NCBI RefSeq assembly: GCF_003347605.1
Contig: NZ_QDFZ01000016.1
Span: 82,637 to 141,663 of the forward strand
DNA length: 59,027 nucleotides
From: Chryseobacterium sp. KLBC 52
GTDB taxonomy: Bacteria > Bacteroidota > Bacteroidia > Flavobacteriales > Weeksellaceae
Reading direction: 5' to 3'
Both the position numbers and the translations under genes were made by a program. How positions within the stretch are numbered: the first letter of the stretch is position 1; every line of letters starts with the position of its first letter. This document shows positions 41,793-51,100 of the stretch, one piece after another. The notes beneath the pieces were generated by a model. That model had not been told where the DNA came from. It saw nothing but the letters and a program-made list of their open reading frames with translations, and did no database searches.

Positions 41793-42248
41793 ATGTACAG
41801 ATTATATAGAGAACAGCAGCTGAAATGCGATATTGAAACCGCATGGGAGTTCTTCTCATCTCCTCATAACTTATCTGAAATAACTCCAGCCAGTATGAGC
41901 TTTGTGGTTCTTTCAGAGAGTGATGAACCTATCTTCAAAGGAATGGAGATAGACTATACAGTATCTCCCGTATTGGGAATTCCGATGAGATGGAAAACAG
42001 TCATCAGCCAGGTAGAAGACTACAAAAGCTTTACTGACTTTCAAAAAGAAGGTCCGTACAAACACTGGAATCATTTTCATGAATTTATTCCAAATGAAGA
42101 TGGAGTACTCATAAGAGATACTGTAGATTATGAACTTCCCATGGGGTTTTTAGGTAAAATAGCCCATCGCATATTTGTAAAAGAAAAGCTCAGAAGTATT
42201 TTCGATTTCAGATATAGGGTTTTGGATGATCTTTTTAATAAAAAATAG
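41793..42248 (+). CDS. SRPBCC (START-like) family protein of the carotenoid operon
   Basis: A 151-residue helix-grip-fold protein (CDIETAWEFFSSPHNLSEIT, then PVLGIPMRWKTVISQ, then HWNHFHEFIPNEDGVLIRDT). Proteins of this superfamily hold hydrophobic ligands in a deep pocket. It sits between crtB and crtZ, as is common in flavobacterial carotenoid clusters, so it may bind or pass on a carotenoid or modify enzyme activity. No enzyme role is proven. No signal peptide, so cytoplasmic. Confidence 0.85.
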   Translation: MYRLYREQQLKCDIETAWEFFSSPHNLSEITPASMSFVVLSESDEPIFKGMEIDYTVSPVLGIPMRWKTVISQVEDYKSFTDFQKEGPYKHWNHFHEFIPNEDGVLIRDTVDYELPMGFLGKIAHRIFVKEKLRSIFDFRYRVLDDLFNKK

Positions 42249-42255
42249 AATTACA

Positions 42256-42708
42256 ATGAATTTTCTGATTGTTTTGGGAGTTTTTGTGTCAATGGAAGGA
42301 GCCACCTGGCTTATCCATCGGTATATTATGCATGGCTTTCTGTGGATATTGCATAGAGACCACCATGATCATAGCCATAATGGTAAACTTGAAAGAAATG
42401 ATATGTTCTTCTTCATCTTTGCCAGCCCGGCCATCGCTTTATTGTATCTGGGAGTGAAGCAGGAATTCAGTTACTGGTTTTATATAGGTCTGGGAATAAG
42501 CCTTTATGGAATGGCGTACTTCTTTGTGCACGATATTTTTATCCACCAGAGAGCAAAAGTTTTTACGAAAACCAGTAATCCTTATTTACTGGCGATCAGA
42601 CGGGCACACAAACAGCATCATAAGCATCTGGGAAGAGAAGAGGGAGAGTGTTTTGGATTTCTCTGGGTTCCTGTTAAATATTTTAAAATGTATTTCCATA
42701 AAAAATGA
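42256..42708 (+). CDS. crtZ: Beta-carotene hydroxylase CrtZ
   Basis: Fatty-acid-hydroxylase superfamily membrane di-iron enzyme, 150 residues from the ATG at 42256. It would hydroxylate the beta-ionone rings of beta-carotene to zeaxanthin. His motifs are HRYIMH (21-26), HRDHHDHSH (33-41), HDIFIH, and RAHKQHHKH near the C-terminus. An ATG at 42226 would overlap the previous gene and is less likely. The stop overlaps the start of the lycopene cyclase gene. Confidence 0.92.
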   Translation: MNFLIVLGVFVSMEGATWLIHRYIMHGFLWILHRDHHDHSHNGKLERNDMFFFIFASPAIALLYLGVKQEFSYWFYIGLGISLYGMAYFFVHDIFIHQRAKVFTKTSNPYLLAIRRAHKQHHKHLGREEGECFGFLWVPVKYFKMYFHKK

Positions 42709-43394
42709 TGAGTTACACTTATATTTTAATAAATTTTTTCACTGTCATAATATGCTTTCTGGCCTCTTTTGACAGAAGGATACAATTCAATAGATTTTTT
42801 GGGAAATTTCTGCTTTCATCCACCATCGTGGCCGTTCCTTTTATTATCTGGGATATCTGGTTTACTTCAAAAGGTGTTTGGTGGTTTGATCTTCATTACA
42901 CTCTCGGATTTAAAATTGCGGGACTTCCCATCGAGGAATGGTTGTTTTTTTACTGTATCCCCTTTGCCTGCGTTTTTACTTATTACTGTATTGAAAAGTT
43001 TTTTACCATGGATTGGGTTAGTGTTTTCAATAACCTTATTGTATTTACAGGGATTATTATTCTCAGTGTGGCAGGGCTTCTTTATTATCAGAAAATATAT
43101 ACATTGGTAACTATTGTGATAACCCTGCTCACCCTTTGCTATCTTCATTTTATTGCAGAAAAAGACTGGATAGGAAAAGCCAGTTTTGTATATATTATTC
43201 TGATGCCGGGATTTTTCGCCGTGAATGGAATATTGACAGGATCTCTAATTCCGTCACCTGTTGTCAACTATAATCCTGATGACTTTTTAGGGATCAGGAT
43301 GGGAACAATTCCTGTTGAAGATGCTGTTTATGGCTACACCCAGTTTCTATTAAATATTTATTTCTTTAAAAAAATAACTCAAAATGAAAAATAA
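42705..43394 (+). CDS. Lycopene cyclase (CrtYc/CrtYd domain type)
   Basis: Membrane protein of 229 residues that cyclises lycopene. It contains two copies of the CrtYcd domain: GVWWFDLHYTLGFKIAGLPIEEWLFF in the first half (shown here in part as WWFDLHYT and LPIEEWLFF) and FLGIRMGTIPVEDAVYGY in the second. Each carries the conserved acidic pair after Pro. This fused heterodimer-type cyclase is the form found in flavobacteria and archaea, distinct from FAD-binding CrtY. The start ATGATG overlaps the crtZ stop, and the end overlaps the lipocalin gene by 11 bases. Confidence 0.9.
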   Translation: MMSYTYILINFFTVIICFLASFDRRIQFNRFFGKFLLSSTIVAVPFIIWDIWFTSKGVWWFDLHYTLGFKIAGLPIEEWLFFYCIPFACVFTYYCIEKFFTMDWVSVFNNLIVFTGIIILSVAGLLYYQKIYTLVTIVITLLTLCYLHFIAEKDWIGKASFVYIILMPGFFAVNGILTGSLIPSPVVNYNPDDFLGIRMGTIPVEDAVYGYTQFLLNIYFFKKITQNEK

Positions 43395-43932
43395 AATCAT
43401 TCTTACCTTATTAGTATGTTTCGGGCTGTTCAACGTTTTGGCTTCTTGTTCTTCTATGCCTGAAAAAGCACAGCCAGTTGAGCGGTTTGATGTCAACAGA
43501 TATTTAGGAACATGGTATGAGATCGCCAGATTCGACTACCGCTTTGAAAAAGATCTTGATAATGCAATTGCTCAGTACAGCCTTAATGCAGACGGAAATG
43601 TAAACGTAGTCAACAGCGGGTACAATTTTAAAAAGAACAAATGGGTTTCTGTTAATGGTACTGCCAAATTCAGAGGAGAAAAAAATGTGGCCGCTTTGAA
43701 GGTGAGTTTTTTCGGACCTTTTTATGCCGGATATAATGTAGTTGCCCTGGAAGAGTATCAATATGCACTGATTGCAGGGAAAAATCTGGATTATCTCTGG
43801 ATTCTTTCCCGTGAAAAAAACATCCCTGAAAACGTAAAGCAGAAATTTATCAGCAAGGCTCAGGAAATAGGATATGATACTTCAAAATTGATATGGGTGA
43901 AGCAGAATAAAAAGAGTCCCTTTGATAAATAG
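43384..43932 (+). CDS. Lipocalin family lipoprotein (Blc-like)
   Basis: A 182-residue lipoprotein (signal with VLASC, Cys22) with the bacterial lipocalin fold. Motif 1 is YLGTWYEIARFDYRFEKDL, and the distal strand has YAGYNVVALEEYQYALIAG with a C-terminal LWILSREKNIPENV. Outer-membrane lipocalins bind lipids or other hydrophobic ligands. Its start lies inside the cyclase gene, so it is translated from the carotenoid mRNA. Carrying or storing carotenoids in the envelope is a reasonable hypothesis, not shown. Confidence 0.9.
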   Translation: MKNKIILTLLVCFGLFNVLASCSSMPEKAQPVERFDVNRYLGTWYEIARFDYRFEKDLDNAIAQYSLNADGNVNVVNSGYNFKKNKWVSVNGTAKFRGEKNVAALKVSFFGPFYAGYNVVALEEYQYALIAGKNLDYLWILSREKNIPENVKQKFISKAQEIGYDTSKLIWVKQNKKSPFDK

Positions 43933-44043
43933 ATAATCAGTTAAAACTATCATTATTTAATTTTAAGAAAATTTTAACATGTCGTATTTTTTTTTAGGCA
44001 TGAAGATTGTTTATTTCTATACCAAATACCTAAATATTATATT

Positions 44044-44343
44044 ATGAATAATTCAGATTACAACAAAGCGGAAAAAGCAGTAAACGAAACAGAAAATAAT
44101 CTAAAAAATGCGGCTAACGATGTAAAATGGAAAGTTGGTGATCTTGCAGATAAAGCCAAGGATTATATCAATGAAAAAAGAAATAATGATGAGGAGGCAA
44201 CTCAGGAAGATTGGCTGGAAAGAGTAAAATCCAATATTTCTGACACATGGGAGGATATTAAAGATAAAGCAGACGAGGCCTGGGAGAAAACAAAGGATGC
44301 AGCTGAAGATGTAAAAGCCGAATGGAGAAAGAAAACAAATTAA
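44044..44343 (+). CDS. LEA-like/CsbD-like charged helical protein
   Basis: A 99-residue, highly charged, Trp-containing amphipathic protein with 11-residue-like repeats (DLADKAKDYINEKRN, then SDTWEDIKDKADEAWEKTKD, then AAEDVKAEWRKK). No signal peptide. It is 111 bases after the carotenoid operon, with its own terminator. Proteins of this make-up resemble late-embryogenesis-abundant or CsbD-like stress proteins that protect membranes or proteins on drying. That is an inference from composition. Confidence 0.7.
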   Translation: MNNSDYNKAEKAVNETENNLKNAANDVKWKVGDLADKAKDYINEKRNNDEEATQEDWLERVKSNISDTWEDIKDKADEAWEKTKDAAEDVKAEWRKKTN

Positions 44344-44355
44344 AGTTAGTTTGAT

Positions 44356-44390
44356 AAAAGACCAGAACTCTGAAAGTTCTGGTCTTTTGT
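44356..44390 (+). terminator. Intrinsic terminator
   Basis: AAAAGACCAGAACT (44356-44369) and AGTTCTGGTCTTTT (44375-44388) form a perfect 14-bp stem with loop CTGAA. Confidence 0.88.
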
Positions 44391-44786
44391 TATTTATTAT
44401 GGTTTATTTGTATTCTATATTTACGGTTTCTAATCCGTGGAGATATTGATATTATAAAAATTACCTGCGAAGTGTACTATTCGTCTTTTACCAGCTCTCT
44501 CTGTTACCAGTTTTCGGTTTTATCAACACGCGCCCATATTTCTTAAGTATTTTCTACCAATCATAATGCATCTTCCCGTTTTTTTTCATAGAATGTCCTT
44601 CCTACAGAATTATAATTTTTTCTAAAAAATAGCAGCAGCCATTCAACGCTCCCACATTTATTATTTCAACCGTAAAATGTGGTATGAAATAGTTATTCAT
44701 AACCCTTTAAAAATTGCTATGTTTTGAAATATTGTAAGTATTTTTGAAGTTTAAATATCCGTAACCAATTATTGATTTTTACTTCT
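44391..44786. other. 396-bp intergenic region before the signalling operon
   Basis: No gene found. One hairpin CCACATTT (44652-44659)/AAATGTGG (44675-44682) and a near-consensus -7 box TATGTTTTG around 44719 are seen upstream of the kinase operon. Confidence 0.35.
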
Positions 44787-46262
44787 ATGATTTTAATTGT
44801 TGATGACAATCAGAGCAACCTTTATTCACTGCAAAAATTACTTGAATCCAAGGATTTCCAAGTGGAAACAGCCAATTCTGGTGAAGAGGCTTTAGGAAAA
44901 GCTCTCAAAAATGACTACGCCCTTATTATTCTGGACGTTCAGATGCCTGATATGGATGGCTTTGAAGTGGCAGAAACACTGGCAGATTACAGTAAAACCA
45001 AAGAAGTTCCCATTATATTTTTATCCGCTGTCAATACAGACAAAAAATTTATAACACAAGGCTACGCTTCAGGTGCTAAAGACTATGTAACCAAGCCTGT
45101 GGATCCTGAGATCCTCTTACTTAAGGTGAAAACCTTCTACAATCTTCAGGAACAGAATATAGCAATGAAAAAGAGCCAGCAGAATCTTGAGCTGGAGGTT
45201 AAAGGAAGACGTGAATCGCAAGTGACGATGAAGTCTCAGATAGACCATTTTCATTTAATGCTTGAATCACTCCCACAAATTGCATTTACACTGAATGAAT
45301 CAGGAACCGTTGATTTTGTGAACGGTAAATGGTATGAGTACTCAGACTCCGGGCAGCATTTTCCTGAAGTGCATCCCGATGATCCCGATATCATAGAAGA
45401 ATTTGAAAGATGTCGGAAAAAAGGAAAAGCTCTTGAGCTGGAAATGAGAATTAAGAATGTCATTTCAGGGAATTACCGCTATCATCTGCTTAGGGTAACT
45501 CCTGTATATGAGGAAAATCGTATTAAAAACTGGGTGGGGACTTTTACCGATATTGATGATCAGAAAAAAGTTGAAAAAGAAAAAGATGAATTCTTAAGCA
45601 TTGCAAGCCACGAACTTAAAACGCCTTTAACAAGCATTAAAGCGTACGTGCAGCTATTGGAAAGAAAGCTGAAGCTGGATAAAGAAAGTTCCGAAGCGGG
45701 ATTTGTAATGAAAGTTCAGGGGCAGATTGAGAAACTCAATACACTGATTACAGATCTGCTGGATGTTTCTAAAATAGAAAATGGAAAGCTGAAAATTAAT
45801 AAAAAACCTGTTAACCTCGAAAATTTGATCAGCAATGCTATTGAAACCATCCTGCAGACCCATGATGAGCAACAGGTAAAGATAGAACGCCATGGAATAA
45901 AACCGGATATTTTAATTCCCTTAGACGAAATCCGGATAGAACAGGTACTTATCAATTTTCTCACCAATGCCATCAAATATTCACCCAATAATAACCAGGT
46001 TATTGTGAGTACTTTTGTAGATAAAGAAGCCGAAGAAGTAAGAGTGAATGTAACCGACTTTGGAATTGGAATCCCTGATTTTAAACAGGATGCTGTATTT
46101 AAAAAATTCTATCGTGTGGAAGAATCTTCACTGCAGTTTCAGGGAATGGGAATAGGCTTGTTTATCTGCTCTGAAATCATCAAACAGCACCATGGAAGCG
46201 TCGGGGTTTCCAGCATCGTAGATGAAGGTTCTACTTTTTATTTCACATTACCACTAAACTAA
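44787..46262 (+). CDS. Receiver-PAS-histidine kinase
   Basis: Soluble kinase of 491 residues starting MILIVDDNQSN. An N-terminal receiver domain (1-120, phospho-acceptor Asp50 in ILDVQMPDMDG, Lys in VTKPVD) is followed by a short coiled coil (about 120-150), a PAS-like domain (155-260), HisKA with His275 (SIASHELKTPLTSI) and an HATPase domain (GIGIP and GMGIGLF). A frame extends to a TTG at 44772, but the ATG at 44787 begins exactly at the first receiver strand. Receiver-first kinases take input from another kinase, here probably the adjacent 1202-residue one. It is the first gene of a six-gene operon. Confidence 0.9.
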   Translation: MILIVDDNQSNLYSLQKLLESKDFQVETANSGEEALGKALKNDYALIILDVQMPDMDGFEVAETLADYSKTKEVPIIFLSAVNTDKKFITQGYASGAKDYVTKPVDPEILLLKVKTFYNLQEQNIAMKKSQQNLELEVKGRRESQVTMKSQIDHFHLMLESLPQIAFTLNESGTVDFVNGKWYEYSDSGQHFPEVHPDDPDIIEEFERCRKKGKALELEMRIKNVISGNYRYHLLRVTPVYEENRIKNWVGTFTDIDDQKKVEKEKDEFLSIASHELKTPLTSIKAYVQLLERKLKLDKESSEAGFVMKVQGQIEKLNTLITDLLDVSKIENGKLKINKKPVNLENLISNAIETILQTHDEQQVKIERHGIKPDILIPLDEIRIEQVLINFLTNAIKYSPNNNQVIVSTFVDKEAEEVRVNVTDFGIGIPDFKQDAVFKKFYRVEESSLQFQGMGIGLFICSEIIKQHHGSVGVSSIVDEGSTFYFTLPLN

Positions 46263-46267
46263 TTTTA

Positions 46268-49200
46268 ATGCCAAAAAAAATAATACGAAATCTTCAATTT
46301 GGAGTAGGATTTTCTCTGTTGATTTTAATTGTAAGTTCACTGGCCTCCTACTGGAGTATCCAAAACCAGATGAATCATAGGGAAAGTCTTTCTAAAAGCA
46401 GACGTTCTGTGACCGCCGTGAAAGATGTTCTGGTTGCGCTGCTGGATGCAGAAACCGGAAACAGAGGGTATCAGCTGACCGGGAGAGAAGACTTTCTTGA
46501 ACCTTACAGGAGAGGGCTTAGAGAATACCCTAAAGCTTTGGTACGTGCAGAGGCTTTGGATATAGATGATCAGAATCAATTACAAAGACTTGCCGGCTTA
46601 AAAACTTCAGTAGCTCAGGTGATGGAGAATTTAAAGCACCTGGTAGAGAACAGGCGAAGAGGAATCATCATGACTCAGCAGCAGATTACGGAAGGAAAAA
46701 TCTATATGGATCAATGCCGGAAAATTGTCAGTGATTTTGTACAATATGAAGAAAGCCAGCTTGAAATTAAAAATAAAGACCTTAACCGCTCGTCCGGGAC
46801 CACCGTTCTTTTTATCATTTTTTCCGCCATTGCCGCAATAGTGGTAACTACATTTTTCTATATAAAAATGCGGGCAGATCTTATCCGAAGAGATAAACTG
46901 GAAAAAATGCTTAAGGAGAAAGATGAAGAAATGACCCGCCGTGTAAGTGCCATTCAAAGGATTGCCAATAGAGTAGCGAATGGTGATTATAGTGAAAAAG
47001 TAGTGGATAATGCTCAGGATGATCTTGGAGATCTTGTTGAATCCCTTAACCACATGACAGAGTCTCTCAAAACCTCTTTTGAGAAAATTAACAAAAGCGA
47101 CTGGCGCCAGAAAGGTCTTGCTTTGCTGAATGAATCACTGGTAGGGAATAAATCTGTACAGGAAGTTTCGAATAAAGCTCTAATACAATTGACTGAATAT
47201 GGGAATTGTATTAACGGATCTCTGTATTTGTACGATGAAGGCATTTTAAAACTTAATAAAGCATTGGGGCTGGAATCCAATATGAAAAAAGCTTTTGAGC
47301 CAGGTGAAGGAATGGTTGGACAGGCTTTTGTTAATACTAAAACACACGTCTACAATAATCTTCATGAGGATGACTTTGTTGTTACTTTTGCCAGCAGTAC
47401 GATTAAAATTTATGGTATTATATTATTGCCACTCTTTGCAGACGGCCACATCATAGGAGTTTTGGAACTTGGTTCCACTTCCAACTTTGATGAAGACAGA
47501 ATAAATTATTTTGAAGAGTGCTGCGTGAATATAGGAATTGCCCTGAGCGCCGCTAAAGGCAGAGAAAAAGAGCAGCAATTACTGGAAGAAACACAGGCTC
47601 AGTCTGAAGAATTGCAGGTTCAGCATTCCGAACTTGAAAACCTGAATACGGAGCTTGAAGCACAAACACAGAAACTTCAGGCTTCGGAAGAAGAACTCAA
47701 AGTACAGCAGGAAGAATTGCTGCAGGCTAATGCGGAACTGGAAGAGCGTTCAAGATTGCTGGAAGAGAAAAATCATCTGATTGCAGAACGTAATAATGAA
47801 ATTCAGAAAAAAGTTGAGGAACTGGCATTAAGCACTAAATACAAATCCGAGTTTTTAGCCAATATGTCCCATGAATTGCGGACTCCACTAAATTCAATTC
47901 TTCTTTTATCAAGATTAATGACAGAAAATCCGGAGGAAAATCTTAATGAAGATCAGGTGGAATCGGCAAAAGTAATTCATAGTTCAGGTTCAAGTTTATT
48001 AACTCTTATCGATGAAATTCTGGATCTTGCCAAAATAGAATCCGGTAAAATGACTCTTGAATATCAGGACGTGATTATTGAAGAAGTCGTAAAAGATTTA
48101 AAGAGTCTTTTCAATCCTGTTTTTCAGGAGAAAGGTCTTCCATTTAATATTAGGATTGAAGCAGACGTTCAGAAAGTTATCGAAAGTGACCGCCTTAGAA
48201 TTGATCAGGTCTTAAGAAACCTTTTATCTAACGCTTTAAAATTTACGACAAAAGGAAGCATAAGTTTACATATCAAAAAACATTCTGAAAAACCTGATTT
48301 TGTTATATTTTCAGTTAAAGATACCGGTGTCGGAATACCGGAGGATAAGCAGAAAATTATCTTTGAAGCATTTCAGCAGGCTGACGGATCTACCAAACGA
48401 AAATTTGGAGGAACAGGTCTTGGGCTTTCTATAAGCCGTGAAATTGCCAGGCTGCTTGGAGGTGAGCTGGTTCTGAAAAGTGAGGTAGATAAAGGAAGTG
48501 AATTCAGCTTTATTATTCCTGTATACGCGGTAACGGAAATTACTCTGTCCGAGACAGATCAGGATCTTGTAGAAGTGATACGGGAAGATGTGGAAGAAAT
48601 TCAGAATATTCTGGATGATGGTGAAGTAAAATCCGTCACTTTAAATATGCTTGAGATCCCTGAAGATGTACCGGACGACAGAGAAAATATCCGGGAAGGA
48701 GATAAAGTTATTTTGATCATTGAAGATGATATCAATTTTGCAAAAGCTTTATTGAAATATGCACACCTGCAAAACTATAAAGCAGTGGTGGTGGTAAGAG
48801 GAGATCATGCACTTTCAGCAGCTCTCAAATATCAGCCGCATGCTATTTTACTGGATGTACAGCTTCCTGTAAAAGATGGCTGGGAAGTAATGGATGAGCT
48901 GAAATCTGATCCTTATATCAAACATATTCCGGTTCATATGATGTCTGTTCTTCATCTTAAAAAGGAAAGTCTTATGAAAGGTGCAGTAGACTTTATCAAT
49001 AAGCCGGTAGCACTGGATAAAATGACAGACGTATTCAGAAAGATTGAGGATGCCTTAAAAAAAGGATCTCAGAAAGTCCTGATTGTAGAAGAAAATGCCA
49101 AACATGCCAGTGCATTATCCTATTTCCTGAGCAACTTTAATATTTCTCTATCAGTAGAACATACCGTGGAAGACAGTGTGAAAGCACTTACTTCTGATCT

Positions 49201-49876
49201 TGTTGACTGCGTTATTCTGGATATTGGAAGTACAAAAGGAAGTGATTATCATGTAATCGAATCCATCAAAAGCCATGAAGGTCTGGAGAATCTTCCTATC
49301 ATCATCTTTACCGAACATCACTTATCTAAAGAAGAAGAACTTAAAATAAAACAGTATGCAGATTCTATTGTGGTAAAGACAGCACACTCTTACCAAAGGA
49401 TTTTAGATGAAGTAGGACTCTTCCTGCATCTGGTGGAAGAAAAAAACAATTCAGCAGATCATACTACAGGCAGAATGCTCGGGTCTTTAACAGAAGTTCT
49501 GAGTGGAAAAAAAGTACTGATTACTGATGATGATGTACGGAATATTTTTTCTTTAACAAAAGCACTGGAAAAATATAAAGTTGAAGTAATTGTTGCCATG
49601 GACGGAAAGCATGCCCTTGAGCAAATTCATCACAATCCTGATGTAGATGTTATTTTAATGGATATGATGATGCCGGAAATGGATGGCTACGAAACAATAA
49701 AGCAGATAAGAAAAATGCCTGCCTTTAAGAAGCTGCCTATTATAGCGGTAACAGCAAAATCAATGATTGGAGAACGCGAGAAATGCATTACGGCAGGAGC
49801 TTCAGATTATATCTCGAAACCTGTAGATATTGATCAGCTATTGTCGCTGCTTCGCGTGTGGTTATATGAAAGTTAA
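46268..49876 (+). CDS. CHASE3-HAMP-GAF hybrid histidine kinase with three receivers
   Basis: A 1202-residue membrane hybrid kinase. Order: TM (10-30), CHASE3-like periplasmic sensor (30-175), TM (178-198), HAMP (200-270), GAF (285-430), a Glu/Gln-rich coiled coil (430-525), HisKA with His535 (ANMSHELRTPLNS), HATPase (640-752; DTGVGIP, GGTGLGLS), then receivers at 813-930 (Asp863), 936-1055 (Asp985, with Glu941/942 as acidic pair) and 1081-1198 (Asp1132, DMMMPEMDGY). The second receiver is the least canonical. The coiled coil between sensor and kinase resembles the methylated helices of chemoreceptors. With CheR and CheB in the same operon, it is a candidate methylation target. Confidence 0.9.
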   Translation: MPKKIIRNLQFGVGFSLLILIVSSLASYWSIQNQMNHRESLSKSRRSVTAVKDVLVALLDAETGNRGYQLTGREDFLEPYRRGLREYPKALVRAEALDIDDQNQLQRLAGLKTSVAQVMENLKHLVENRRRGIIMTQQQITEGKIYMDQCRKIVSDFVQYEESQLEIKNKDLNRSSGTTVLFIIFSAIAAIVVTTFFYIKMRADLIRRDKLEKMLKEKDEEMTRRVSAIQRIANRVANGDYSEKVVDNAQDDLGDLVESLNHMTESLKTSFEKINKSDWRQKGLALLNESLVGNKSVQEVSNKALIQLTEYGNCINGSLYLYDEGILKLNKALGLESNMKKAFEPGEGMVGQAFVNTKTHVYNNLHEDDFVVTFASSTIKIYGIILLPLFADGHIIGVLELGSTSNFDEDRINYFEECCVNIGIALSAAKGREKEQQLLEETQAQSEELQVQHSELENLNTELEAQTQKLQASEEELKVQQEELLQANAELEERSRLLEEKNHLIAERNNEIQKKVEELALSTKYKSEFLANMSHELRTPLNSILLLSRLMTENPEENLNEDQVESAKVIHSSGSSLLTLIDEILDLAKIESGKMTLEYQDVIIEEVVKDLKSLFNPVFQEKGLPFNIRIEADVQKVIESDRLRIDQVLRNLLSNALKFTTKGSISLHIKKHSEKPDFVIFSVKDTGVGIPEDKQKIIFEAFQQADGSTKRKFGGTGLGLSISREIARLLGGELVLKSEVDKGSEFSFIIPVYAVTEITLSETDQDLVEVIREDVEEIQNILDDGEVKSVTLNMLEIPEDVPDDRENIREGDKVILIIEDDINFAKALLKYAHLQNYKAVVVVRGDHALSAALKYQPHAILLDVQLPVKDGWEVMDELKSDPYIKHIPVHMMSVLHLKKESLMKGAVDFINKPVALDKMTDVFRKIEDALKKGSQKVLIVEENAKHASALSYFLSNFNISLSVEHTVEDSVKALTSDLVDCVILDIGSTKGSDYHVIESIKSHEGLENLPIIIFTEHHLSKEEELKIKQYADSIVVKTAHSYQRILDEVGLFLHLVEEKNNSADHTTGRMLGSLTEVLSGKKVLITDDDVRNIFSLTKALEKYKVEVIVAMDGKHALEQIHHNPDVDVILMDMMMPEMDGYETIKQIRKMPAFKKLPIIAVTAKSMIGEREKCITAGASDYISKPVDIDQLLSLLRVWLYES

Positions 49877-49891
49877 ACAGATAAAATTCTG

Positions 49892-50257
49892 ATGAGTAAG
49901 AAAATTTTAATTGTGGATGATGATCCACGTAATATATTTGCATTGAAACTCACCCTTAAGGCTCGTGGTTATGCAGTTGAAACCTCCGTCATGGCTCAGG
50001 AAGCTTTGGATATGCTAAAGGCTGATCCTGGGTTTTCTGTGGTGCTTATGGATATGATGATGCCTGGAATAGATGGATATGAAGCAGTAAGAATCATTAG
50101 AAATACCCCGGAAATCAAACATATCCCTGTTATTGCTGTTACAGCGCAGGCAATGCCAGAGGACCGTCAGAAATGTATCGAGGTGGGAGCTGATGATTAT
50201 GTTTCAAAACCAATTGATGTGGATCTTCTTATGATGGCAATAGAAAAATTTTCATAA
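49892..50257 (+). CDS. Single-domain response regulator
   Basis: CheY-like receiver of 121 residues with no output domain. Acidic pocket VDDDP (Asp9-11), phospho-acceptor Asp54 in LMDMMMPGIDGYE, Thr in AVTAQ and Lys in VSKPID. It closely resembles the third receiver of the upstream kinase (shared DDDxRNIF and DMMMP phrases). It probably relays the signal to another protein. It is 15 bases behind the kinase, and its stop is immediately followed by the cheR ATG. Confidence 0.92.
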   Translation: MSKKILIVDDDPRNIFALKLTLKARGYAVETSVMAQEALDMLKADPGFSVVLMDMMMPGIDGYEAVRIIRNTPEIKHIPVIAVTAQAMPEDRQKCIEVGADDYVSKPIDVDLLMMAIEKFS

Positions 50258-51088
50258 ATGCTGGAACCAAGTATCGTAAAAGATAAAGAAATAGAATATC
50301 TGATCAACGATGTTTATGAGATGTATGGCTATGACTTTTCCGGTTATAGCAGGGCTTCGTTTAAAAGGAGAGTAAACAGGATATGCCTTTTAGACCGGTT
50401 TACAAGCTTTGCTGAACTTAGGTATACCATCATGAATGATAGTGAGTATTTAAAACGTTTTGTAGAAGAAGTTACCGTAAATGTCACAGAAATGTTCCGG
50501 GATCCTTCTTTTTTCAAAGCATTGAGGGAAAAGGTTCTGCCGCAATTGGGTACCTATCCGCTGATCAGAATATGGATTGCGGGATGCTCTACGGGAGAAG
50601 AAGCCTATTCCATAGCTATTTTACTGAAAGAAGCCGGTCTTTATCATAAATCTCTGATTTATGGAACAGACTTGAATCCTGCCGTGCTCGAAACAGCCAG
50701 AGCTGGAGTTTTTCCGCTACAACAGATGAAATTATACTCCGAAAATTATATGCTTTCAGGTGGGAAAAAAGATTTTTCTGATTATTATACAGCCAATTAT
50801 GACAGTGTAAAGTTTGATGAAAGCTTACAGGAAAAACTTATTTTGTCTACTCATAATTTGGTGTCAGACAGTTCTTTCAATAGCTTTCAGCTGATTATCT
50901 GCAGAAATGTTTTGATTTATTTTGATAGAGAGCTGCAGGAAAGGGTATTCAGACTTTTCGATAATAGTTTGGAAAATTTAGGATTTCTTGCGCTGGGAGC
51001 AAAAGAAACACTCAGGTTTTCTACTATAGAAAAAAATTATCATCAGATTGAAGACCAGAAGATCTGGAAAAAGCTTGACCATCATTAA
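50258..51088 (+). CDS. cheR: CheR-type protein-glutamate methyltransferase
   Basis: SAM-dependent methyltransferase of 276 residues that methylates glutamates on signalling proteins. The N-terminal CheR helical domain contains DFSGYSRASFKRRVNRI, which fits the receptor-binding arm, and EVTVNVTEMFRDPSFF. The SAM motif is IWIAGCSTGEEAYSIAI (residues 105-121), with IYGTDLNPAVLE and LIICRNVLIYF following. Translation is coupled to the preceding response regulator (TAA-ATG contact). No methyl-accepting chemoreceptor is encoded in the window. Confidence 0.92.
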   Translation: MLEPSIVKDKEIEYLINDVYEMYGYDFSGYSRASFKRRVNRICLLDRFTSFAELRYTIMNDSEYLKRFVEEVTVNVTEMFRDPSFFKALREKVLPQLGTYPLIRIWIAGCSTGEEAYSIAILLKEAGLYHKSLIYGTDLNPAVLETARAGVFPLQQMKLYSENYMLSGGKKDFSDYYTANYDSVKFDESLQEKLILSTHNLVSDSSFNSFQLIICRNVLIYFDRELQERVFRLFDNSLENLGFLALGAKETLRFSTIEKNYHQIEDQKIWKKLDHH

Positions 51089-51100
51089 ATAAGTACGGGT

